Shown piece after piece: positions 56,184-64,000 of a stretch of 64,000 nt of DNA. The position numbers and the translations under genes were made by a program. Every line of letters starts with the position of its first letter. The first letter of the stretch is position 1. The notes under the pieces were generated by a model. It ran no database searches. It was not told the origin of the DNA and saw nothing but the letters and a program-made list of their open reading frames with translations. The DNA comes from Planctomycetota bacterium (GTDB lineage: Bacteria > Planctomycetota > Planctomycetia > Gemmatales > Gemmataceae), in assembly GCA_016872605.1 (NCBI GenBank), contig VGZI01000003.1, positions 45,329 to 109,328 of the forward strand, in the 5' to 3' direction.

Positions 56184-56481
56184 GAGAAAGGAAGGGGTCG
56201 GGAGCCGAGTTGATAAGAGCTTGTTCGCAACGCGGCATTACTCAATGAAGATCGACTCGACTTCTCTTTTCGGTTCTCTGGGCTTTGAGATTCAACGCCA
56301 TTGGCGCTGTCGCGGAGGCGCCACGTTGCCGGTAATGATGGTACAGTCTTCATTTCTTGTTCCATTTTCCTGAACGTCACGTCTATGCGCTTAGCACGGC
56401 TGTGAGTCTACATCCGCGCCATCTGGCGATTCGCAACCGATGCTTCGTGTGTCCTATCCTTTTTCTTCTCAGGAGTGCACC

Positions 56482-56976
56482 ATGAAGACGCGCGTAGGGA
56501 ACATCTTGGCGGCGATCGGAATCTGTCTGGTCGCAGTCGGCCTGCTTCAGGCCGGCGGGGACTCGGCGGCGACAACGAAGGCGGCGCGGTTAATCCAGAA
56601 GGAGCAAAAGCTCATCGCTTTCTTTGCTCATCCAACGGGAAAGCTGCAAACGTTGCAGTTAGTCGAAACCAAGAACATTGATGGTGGCTTCATCCTCACC
56701 TATCAGTTCAATTACAAGCACCCGTTCGGCGATTTCTATTCCAAGATCGACTTCCGATTCGACGGCGACGGTAACTATCGAACAGCCAGCCCGCGCGCTA
56801 GCAGCGGACTCACCGACGCCTTTGACTCGGCGAACGTCGTCATCAGCTGGGCGAAAGAGGAGCTGCTGAAGAATCCCGAATTCCGTGACAACAAGGTCGT
56901 GCGCGACCTGATCGAACGTGCCGACGCGAAGGGATTGCTCGGCTTCATGCTCAAGAAATCGGCGTCAAGCCTGTAA
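56482..56976 (+). CDS. Secreted hypothetical protein
   Basis: MKTRVGNILAAIGICLVAVGLLQAG leader; FILTYQFNYKHPFGDFYSKIDFRFDGDGNY. Confidence 0.65.
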   Translation: MKTRVGNILAAIGICLVAVGLLQAGGDSAATTKAARLIQKEQKLIAFFAHPTGKLQTLQLVETKNIDGGFILTYQFNYKHPFGDFYSKIDFRFDGDGNYRTASPRASSGLTDAFDSANVVISWAKEELLKNPEFRDNKVVRDLIERADAKGLLGFMLKKSASSL

Positions 56977-57053
56977 GCGTCCGTTACCGGTTGCTTCGCC
57001 CAGCAACCGGGTGCCAATTCGCAAAGCGCCAGGCATGTCGTTCGGTTGCGATT

Positions 57054-57605
57054 TCACGGCACGCCCGCACCGCCGGCGCGCAACTCGTCGATCTGTTTCT
57101 TCTGCTCGTAGAGCCATTCGCGCAAACTGTCGTGCGTTGGAAATCGCAGGATCATGAGCGAAACGGCGATCACGATGACGGCGACGGCGTACCATTTTGC
57201 CTCGACGAGAAAGGCGATGCAGCCCATGAAAGCGGGGGCATCCAGGAGCGCCAGGCCCATGATGAAGACGGCTTGTTCGGCGCCCAGGAGTTTGACGATG
57301 TCGCTTTCGTAGTCTTTTCGGGTCGATGCCCTGTGGAGGTGCCAGATGCCCGTGGCGATTTGCCGCGCCGCGTTTTGCCGAAAATACCAAAGCACGAGGA
57401 ACGAAATGCCACCGCAGCCGCCCAGCATGATGAACGCGACGATCGTCAGCATCGGCAATGGCGCGGGGCCGGGCGGGTCGACATGGTTCAGCGCAAGATA
57501 GGTCGCGATGCCGAAGAAGATCAACACGCCTGCGATCAGCGCGCTGGCGATGATTTGCATGCCGCGCACGCGATTCTCGATGGCTTGTTCTTCCGCTTCG
57601 GTCAT
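57054..57605 (-). CDS. Multi-TM hypothetical membrane protein
   Basis: About four hydrophobic segments (MQIIASALIAGVLIFFGIATYLAL; LTIVAFIMLGGCGGISFLVLWYF). Confidence 0.65.
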   Translation of the reverse strand: MTEAEEQAIENRVRGMQIIASALIAGVLIFFGIATYLALNHVDPPGPAPLPMLTIVAFIMLGGCGGISFLVLWYFRQNAARQIATGIWHLHRASTRKDYESDIVKLLGAEQAVFIMGLALLDAPAFMGCIAFLVEAKWYAVAVIVIAVSLMILRFPTHDSLREWLYEQKKQIDELRAGGAGVP

Positions 57606-57627
57606 GGCGAGTTCCTCTCAACGCCCG

Positions 57628-57660
57628 ATCAACCGGCGGCTCACTCCGCTCGGCTCACCG
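57628..57660. repeat. GGCGAGCC repeat, copy 4
   Basis: atcaaccggcggctcactccgctcggctcaccg, reverse orientation. Confidence 0.5.
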
Positions 57661-57663
57661 AAC

Positions 57664-58935
57664 TTAGAGTCCAGGGCGCAAGACGTGCCGTGGGCGCGGT
57701 TGGAGCGTAGTGCGGACGATGTACTCGCCCAGGGTGCGGCCCACTTTTAGGCCTTCGGTGTTGTCGAACTGCCAATGGATGCCGCCGTAGATTCGGCTCA
57801 TGCCAGCTTCCTCGGCGGCGGACCAGAGACTGGTGAATTTGCGCGTCACATTCGGCAATCCATCCGAGGTGGTCGCGAACGAGAGTTTGTCGGTTCCAAA
57901 CGCTTGGGCCAACACCGCGGCGCCGGCGGAGCTAAAGGTGCTGTGCCCGGAGACGTAAGCGGGGAACGGCGGCGTGTCCAGGAGCGGCGTCCAGTCGGCG
58001 CTACGGTCCATTTCGCGAATCGCTGTCACCGGTCGCCAGAACTCAAACGTAAACTTGATCACCCAGCACAAAATGCCTGCGTCAGCCAGGGCGATGTTCA
58101 AGTGGGCGAATAGCCTGGCATTTTCGGCAAGCGTATTGGCGCGGTCGACCGCGATCGACTGGGCGATCTGATTCCAGTGTCCCGGAGGCGTGACGGTTCC
58201 GGCATTGTCGGCCCAGAAATGAGCGATGTCGGTTTGCTCTAGGGTTCGAAGGCTGCTCGTTTTGGCCCCGAGTTGCTTGACCTCATGCAGGGCTTGAACG
58301 TACGCGGCACTCGACAGTGTAGGCGGATCGGCGGGACGATACTGCGTGCCCTTGGTGATCGCGAACGGCTTGACGTAGCCCCAATCGGGCAGAAGGGCGT
58401 CCTGAAGCCGCGGCGGCGTCGGCTGCCAAAAGCCCGGCTGCTTCCTGTACGTGTATTTTCCGATGCGGTCGGAGCCGTCGGCCTTCCGCGTTTCGAGCAT
58501 GCGGTCGGCGCAGAAGCGGCCCAGTTCGGCGCCGGCATCCCGGTTGGGTGATGCGGGAACGTCGGTCCAGGCGAGACGGAGCATCGCGTCGAAAACCTCG
58601 CGCTGTTTCGGATAGAGGTGCACAAGGGCTCGGTGCGCTGCTGCCGCGACCGCCGCTTCCGTCGAGGCGCCGGGGATGGCGGTCGCATCTGTCAGGTACG
58701 GTTGATGGGTGCGCTGGATCGACATGACGCCATCGTAAATCGACAGATGAACAATCGCCAGGTTACGAGCGGCGACGGGGGGCGGCGTGTGATCGAGTCG
58801 AATCGCTGTCAACGCGACTTCGTTCCAGCGCAGCACCATGTCGCGGCCGGGCCGCTCGACGTGAACACCGATCCGTGGTGGAGTGTCTTGAGCCTGAGTC
58901 AAGGCGGCGATCAAAATCAGCAGCGATCCGCTCAT
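57664..58935 (-). CDS. Vanadium-dependent haloperoxidase-like / PAP2 superfamily secreted protein
   Basis: Signal peptide; ALADAGILCWVIKFTFEFWRPVTAIRE; PPFPAYVSGHSTFSSAGAAVLA; GMSRIYGGIHWQFDNTEGLKVGR. Confidence 0.9.
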   Translation of the reverse strand: MSGSLLILIAALTQAQDTPPRIGVHVERPGRDMVLRWNEVALTAIRLDHTPPPVAARNLAIVHLSIYDGVMSIQRTHQPYLTDATAIPGASTEAAVAAAAHRALVHLYPKQREVFDAMLRLAWTDVPASPNRDAGAELGRFCADRMLETRKADGSDRIGKYTYRKQPGFWQPTPPRLQDALLPDWGYVKPFAITKGTQYRPADPPTLSSAAYVQALHEVKQLGAKTSSLRTLEQTDIAHFWADNAGTVTPPGHWNQIAQSIAVDRANTLAENARLFAHLNIALADAGILCWVIKFTFEFWRPVTAIREMDRSADWTPLLDTPPFPAYVSGHSTFSSAGAAVLAQAFGTDKLSFATTSDGLPNVTRKFTSLWSAAEEAGMSRIYGGIHWQFDNTEGLKVGRTLGEYIVRTTLQPRPRHVLRPGL

Positions 58936-59105
58936 GCGATTCTCCCGGTGCAAAGGACCTCGGAGTAATCGTACGGCATTCGCGCAGGCTCGCCAAATTC
59001 ATTCTGGGCGGAGTGGTGGGGCGGGGAATTCCGATTTGGAGGACTTTGCCGATTGTAGGGGTTGTAGCGAATGTGCGAGCGCGCGAAACCGCCGACCTAG
59101 CGCGG

Positions 59106-59918
59106 CTACGCGTGGTCGGCGATGAGGCGAAGGCACGCGGGATGGAGCGGGCCGTTGGTGGCGAGCAGGCCGTGCTTCTGCCAGGCGCCGGGGAGCCCGT
59201 AGCGCAATACTTCACCGGCGGCGCCGGTGACCATGCCCCCTGCCTCGGTGACAAGGATTTGGCCGGCGCAAATGTCCCAGTCGTGGAATGCTTCGTAGGT
59301 GTTGAGATAGATGTCCGCCTCGCCGCGCGCGACGAGCGCCAGCTTGATGCCGGCTGAGTACGACTCGACGACGCGAGCCGGACGCAGGGAATCGACCCAG
59401 CGTGAACGTCTGCCGGGCGTGCGCGATCGGCTCTGCGTCAATGTCGCTTGCGTCGTTTGAACAACAGCCGTCACCCGGCAGCGCGCCGGTTCGCGCGCGG
59501 CGCCGTCGATGCGCCAACAGCCCTGGCCGAGCGCCGCGTAGGTCAAGCGTTGTACGGCCGGCTGCGCCACGACGCCGACGGCGATTGCGCCTTTCTCGAC
59601 GAACGCGATCATGACGGAAAATTCGCCGTTCTTGCGTGCGAACCCGCGTGTGCCGTCGATCGGGTCGACGATCCAGAGCCGATCGCCCGTTTGAAGGGCG
59701 TCGCGCAAAGTCGGCGTCGCTTCCTCGGCGCACAGGGCATCATTGGGAAATGCGCGGCGGATCGCTCGCAATATGATTTCTTGCGATTGGCGGTCGGCTT
59801 CGGTGCTGATCTCGGCGGGCGCGTCGGGCACCACCTCGAACCGTTCATACGCGCCGGTCAAGTGATCGCGCGCTTGAGCGGCCGCGTCTAGGGCGACCGC
59901 AAGTTCGCGTTCGTGCAT
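59106..59918 (-). CDS. Inositol monophosphatase / CysQ-like phosphatase
   Basis: LCAEEATPTLRDALQTGDRLWIVDPIDGTRGFARKNGEFSVMIAFVEKG; AFHDWDICAGQILVTEAGG. Confidence 0.92.
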   Translation of the reverse strand: MHERELAVALDAAAQARDHLTGAYERFEVVPDAPAEISTEADRQSQEIILRAIRRAFPNDALCAEEATPTLRDALQTGDRLWIVDPIDGTRGFARKNGEFSVMIAFVEKGAIAVGVVAQPAVQRLTYAALGQGCWRIDGAAREPARCRVTAVVQTTQATLTQSRSRTPGRRSRWVDSLRPARVVESYSAGIKLALVARGEADIYLNTYEAFHDWDICAGQILVTEAGGMVTGAAGEVLRYGLPGAWQKHGLLATNGPLHPACLRLIADHA

Positions 59919-59954
59919 GGGGATTCCTTCCGGGCTTTGCCGCTAACGGCAACG

Positions 59955-62159
59955 TCAGTCTCCGTTTTTTTGGGCGGCGACCGGGGCGACCTGGCTGGCG
60001 AACTCGTTGAACTCCAAATACTGCAAGTGCCGGTACAATTCGCTCTCATTAAGCAATTCACGATGATCGCCATAGGCGGCGACGCGGCCTTCGTGCAGAA
60101 CGACTAGTTTATCGCAGCTACGAATCGTGGAAAGCCGGTGCGGAAGAAAGATGACGGTTCGGCCCGGCAAAAACCGCTGATACGTGTCGTCGATCATCGC
60201 TTTGGTGTCGTCGTCGAGCAGCGCATGCGGCTCCTCGACGATGAGGATCGTCGGATCGCGCAGGATCGCGCGAGCCAGCGCGATGCGAAACATCTCGCCC
60301 GGCGTCAGCACATGGCCTTGATCGCCGATCACCGTTTCGTAACCCTGCGGCAGCTTGGCGATGAACTGATGAGCGTGTGCGAGCTTGGCGGCGTCGGTTA
60401 TACGCTGGAGATTGAAGGCCGGATCGCCGCAACCGATGTTGTTCGCCACCGTGTCGTTGAAGACGAAGTTCCCGTCGAAAACCACCGCGATCTGGATGCG
60501 CAGCGAATCGAGGGTGACCCAGCGCAAATCCTTGCCGTCGAAGAGGACCTTGCCTGACGTCGGATCGAGCAAGCGGGGCAAGAGCGAGACGAGCACGTGC
60601 TTTTCAGTTTCGTTGAGCCCGACGATGCCGATCCTTGAGCCGACTTCAATGGTCAGATTGATATTGGCCAGCAGCTTTTCGTCCTTGCCGGGTTGGTGAA
60701 CGGTTACTTTCTCAAAGCGGATCTCGCCGGAGAGCGTGGGAACGAGCTCGGCTTCGATGGGCTGGCCGATGCCTCCGGTGCGATCCAGGAAATCGAAGAC
60801 CACCTGCGCCGATTCGCTTCCCCGGCCCACGATGCGGCGGGCTTCGATGATCGCTAGCAGCGGCCAATAGAGGCTAATGATCGCTGCCGCCAGCACCAGG
60901 CAACTGGTAACGCCGAATTGGCCCCACAGGATAATCTGTCCGGCGACCAGAAGCAGTCCCATGGCGGAAAGGAGCCCGAGCAGAAGGACCAGCGGCTGAT
61001 AATACGCCTCGCCACGGTAGCGCTGCATCTGAGCATCGTTGTAATCGCTCAATTGCCGTTCGACGCGCTCGAGATTAAATGCGTCCATCAGGTACACTTT
61101 GACGAGGCGCGACAGCATCAGGCTCTCTTGCACCAGAACCACCTGGTCGGCGGATTGGGCTTCCGCCGCTCGGCTCTGCTCCTGATGATGGTCGACGAGC
61201 TGGCCTCCAATCAGCCAGACGAGCGCTGCGATCCCCAAAAACGCCACGCCGAGCCAGAAATTGACTACGAGCATGAACGCGATCAAGAGCCCGATCTTCA
61301 CCGGCTCGCGGAAAAAGACGGTAAGCCATTGGAACAGGGCCTCGTGAACACCTTCGAGATGCCGCGTCGAGATGCCGGCGGCATCGCTGGGGCCGAGCGT
61401 CTTGAACGCCAGCAGCCCGAGCCGGTTGGTGTGCTGATACACCGACCGTCGCAAGCGGGTCATTGCATCGAGCACGGCGATGGCGCCGTAGTAGCTCGAC
61501 AAGAACAGCATGGCCAGGCGCAGCAGCGCGACTCCGACCGCGACAATGACCAGGCCATAGAGGAAGTTCGTATTGCCGTAGGCCCACGTCCACGAGTTCC
61601 ATTCGGCCAAGAACCCGATGATACGGCCTTTGTAAGAATGGCGTGTGCGAATCACCAGGCTCAATAGGCCGCCCTGCTCGATCGGCAAGTAAAGGCCGGC
61701 GTCGTTTACGTGTGAGCGCAGGTCATCCCGAATCTTCTGAGCGGCGGCCTCACACACACGATCGGCAAACAGCTCCGGCAGCTTGGCCCACCACAGCAAC
61801 GCCTTCTCCTGCGCCGGCAGTTTCTCGAAAGGCTCCCCCTTTTCCCACATTTGCAGCGCCGATGCGTCAACGTTGTGCGCCTGCAGCTCCGCCTTGATCG
61901 CCGCCACCACCTCTTCGCGCTTCCCGTTGGCCGCGGCGGCTTGAAGCGACTGAGCAAAACTCTGCCGCTCCGCCGCCGTCAATGCGTGATAGCTCGGAAT
62001 ATCCCCGCGTTCGACGAGGAGATCGATGAACAAGCCCAGCAGAATGATCAGCGCAACGTAAAGAACCGCCGAGACGAGGGACGAAAAAATGGACACCCAC
62101 TCCGCGATCGGGTGGTACGTCAAGAACTTCTGGCAGCGAGCGAAGGCGCTGTCCGTCAT
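59955..62159 (-). CDS. ABC exporter-type protein (fused TMD-NBD) with degenerate nucleotide-binding motifs
   Basis: TMD then NBD: Walker A position GLNETEKH, signature position LTPGE, Walker B ILIVEEP, H-loop FLPHRLSTI. Confidence 0.88.
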   Translation of the reverse strand: MTDSAFARCQKFLTYHPIAEWVSIFSSLVSAVLYVALIILLGLFIDLLVERGDIPSYHALTAAERQSFAQSLQAAAANGKREEVVAAIKAELQAHNVDASALQMWEKGEPFEKLPAQEKALLWWAKLPELFADRVCEAAAQKIRDDLRSHVNDAGLYLPIEQGGLLSLVIRTRHSYKGRIIGFLAEWNSWTWAYGNTNFLYGLVIVAVGVALLRLAMLFLSSYYGAIAVLDAMTRLRRSVYQHTNRLGLLAFKTLGPSDAAGISTRHLEGVHEALFQWLTVFFREPVKIGLLIAFMLVVNFWLGVAFLGIAALVWLIGGQLVDHHQEQSRAAEAQSADQVVLVQESLMLSRLVKVYLMDAFNLERVERQLSDYNDAQMQRYRGEAYYQPLVLLLGLLSAMGLLLVAGQIILWGQFGVTSCLVLAAAIISLYWPLLAIIEARRIVGRGSESAQVVFDFLDRTGGIGQPIEAELVPTLSGEIRFEKVTVHQPGKDEKLLANINLTIEVGSRIGIVGLNETEKHVLVSLLPRLLDPTSGKVLFDGKDLRWVTLDSLRIQIAVVFDGNFVFNDTVANNIGCGDPAFNLQRITDAAKLAHAHQFIAKLPQGYETVIGDQGHVLTPGEMFRIALARAILRDPTILIVEEPHALLDDDTKAMIDDTYQRFLPGRTVIFLPHRLSTIRSCDKLVVLHEGRVAAYGDHRELLNESELYRHLQYLEFNEFASQVAPVAAQKNGD

Positions 62160-62359
62160 GGAAATGACTCAATTTGGGTCGGCCTCGTTCAGTCCCGGGC
62201 AGGCTGCGTGAAACGCACCTTTCCGCCTACGGCCGAGCTAAACTCCGTTCCATTCTACCAGACAGACGATTTTCTTGGGAAACCCAGTTTGTCGCGAAAT
62301 GCACAACAAAACGAAATCATCGATCCCGACAAAAGCACGTCGTATCGATTGGGCAGACT

Positions 62360-63565
62360 TTACGCGACATCGCGATCTTCGAATAGGATCAAGCCGCCGA
62401 GCAGAGCGATGCTGGTGTAGATCGTCGCGTAGATGAAGACGTTGAATGTGTAGAGAGCATAGCGCTCCGGATCGAGCGGCACGTCGCGCACGATGGCCGA
62501 ACTGACATCGAAGTTCGCCAGGCCAGGCAGCAGAAATTCGAAAAGCTGCGCGATGAACTGCACGAGCCGAAGGTCCTGGCTGACTGCCGTCAGAATCGGC
62601 GCCAGATGGCCGAGGAAGTAGATGAACATGCACATCGTGAGATTGACGACCATGGGCAAGCGCGTTGCCAAGGCCACGCTGACGGCAATCAAGGTCATGA
62701 CCTGTCCGAATCCGATGATGAGCCCGGGCAGCGCCTCGCCGAGGTCGCGGAACCACAATCCCGTGCCGCGCAGCAAGTCGCCGGCGACCGTGGGGCCGTA
62801 CGTCTCTTCAACCATGCGATTGACCCAGGCCGGGTCGGGCGGCAGCTGCGTGATGCCCGGTTGAAAATCGTAATTAAACTTCGCCAGCACGACCCAGATC
62901 AGCACCCAGCCCATCAGCATGGTCATGAAGGCGCCGGCCAGCGTCAACCCCGCGAACTTGCCGAAGAGAAAATCCCGCCGCGAGATCGGCTTGCTCAAAA
63001 GCGTGACTGCCGTTCGGCCTTCGATCTCTTCACTTACCGAAATGCTTGCTGAGATTACGCCGAAGATGGCGGGGAAGATCATCGTCAAGGCATAAGTGAT
63101 TTCCTTGACCATCTTGAGGTCTTCGCCGAAAGTGAAATAGGGGATGACGATCGATACGACCATCGCCAGGCCGCCCAGGAAGGTGAGCAGCCAGAACATG
63201 GGCTGGCGAATCCCTTCATAAAACGCGGCCAAGGCAACCGCGCCTCCCTTGGGCCAAAAGGTGAGCATGCAGTAATACGCAAGTACAAAGAAGTCGAGGC
63301 CGATCTGCAAGGTCAGCAGGGAAGCGTTGAATCGGCCGAGCAAGTTGATGGCGCCGGGTTCGCTGCTGGTCTGCAGGAAAAACGCCAGCGCGATGCCGAT
63401 GACGGCGGCAACCCCCGCCCCTTTCGCGAGTGCTGCCAGGTCTTTCGTCAGCGAGATCCCCCAGAGCGCAACCAGCCACGGAACGGCAGCGATGAATTGC
63501 ACAATCGACAACAACATGCACAGCGGCGCTAGTTGCAAGAACGTCGTGGACATGGCCGATTTCAT
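62360..63565 (-). CDS. ABC-2-type multi-TM permease
   Basis: SEEIEGRTAVTLLSKPISRRDFLFGKFAGLTLAGAFMTMLMGWVLIWVV. Confidence 0.85.
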   Translation of the reverse strand: MKSAMSTTFLQLAPLCMLLSIVQFIAAVPWLVALWGISLTKDLAALAKGAGVAAVIGIALAFFLQTSSEPGAINLLGRFNASLLTLQIGLDFFVLAYYCMLTFWPKGGAVALAAFYEGIRQPMFWLLTFLGGLAMVVSIVIPYFTFGEDLKMVKEITYALTMIFPAIFGVISASISVSEEIEGRTAVTLLSKPISRRDFLFGKFAGLTLAGAFMTMLMGWVLIWVVLAKFNYDFQPGITQLPPDPAWVNRMVEETYGPTVAGDLLRGTGLWFRDLGEALPGLIIGFGQVMTLIAVSVALATRLPMVVNLTMCMFIYFLGHLAPILTAVSQDLRLVQFIAQLFEFLLPGLANFDVSSAIVRDVPLDPERYALYTFNVFIYATIYTSIALLGGLILFEDRDVA

Positions 63566-64000
63566 TCTCCGATTCGCCGAGACGGGAATTATTTTATGAC
63601 GCCGACTCGCACGACAAGGGCCGCGCACGAAAGAGGCGGCCAATCCGAGGCAAAAGCCGCTTGCCTGGTGTCGCTGCGTAGCAGCGTGCAGTGTTTACTA
63701 CGTGGGCGGCGGCTCTGGTGATCGGCATTTCGACAAGATTTTTTGGCGCGATTCTTTACCGATCGTCATCATCGTCATCGCGGCGTCGGCTTGACGGTCG
63801 TCCCGCCTGCGTCAATTCGGCGATGCCTTCTGCCACTTTCAGGCTCCCCAGGATCATGAAAATGAACGTACAACGATCGAGTGCGTCAGTGTCAGGCCAA
63901 AGCAGCATGGGTTCAGTGTGTCACTGAGTAGCCGCATTCAGAGCAGAGCAGACCAGACGCTGCTCCGTCCACAGCAGCCCAAGCAGGCAAAGCGGGGCGA

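Noticed and set aside
1-64000. tRNA, rRNA, CRISPR array, prophage or intact IS transposase
   Set aside because: No convincing signature was found by eye on either strand; tRNAscan-SE and an IS search would be needed to exclude them formally.

Overview
The window looks chromosomal and is probably from a planctomycete (Planctomycetota). That is inferred from the protein families (BBP7-type beta-barrel, DUF1080, sialate O-acetylesterases, TAT-secreted Gfo/Idh oxidoreductases, sulfatase) and from many short palindromic repeats between genes. Housekeeping genes include the 3' part of ffh, fur, nusB, ribH, rho, coaE and polA. Two small toxin-antitoxin-like pairs (HicAB, DUF433/DUF5615) lie at 19.6-23.1 kb. 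From about 31.7 to 50.6 kb there is a cluster that looks aimed at sulfated/acetylated glycans: three SASA-type esterases, a sulfatase, an SGNH hydrolase, DUF1080, a beta-propeller plus pentaheme cytochrome pair, and a SUMF1/transglutaminase fusion. No rRNA, tRNA, CRISPR or intact transposase was recognised. Main points for follow-up: (1) a thioredoxin-like protein at 34784-36049 (-) interrupted by one in-frame UGA, followed by a hairpin with a GUU apical loop whose spacing fits a bacterial SECIS, so a candidate undescribed selenoprotein; (2) a palindromic repeat apparently inserted in frame inside polA, with a related copy in an intergenic region, and a second probable in-frame repeat insertion in a Gfo/Idh gene; (3) an ABC exporter whose nucleotide-binding motifs are all degenerate; (4) a 156-157 bp dispersed palindromic element in two near-identical copies; (5) deletion/frameshift lesions in a rhomboid and a CBS-domain gene. 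All family names come from reading motifs by eye; no database search was run.
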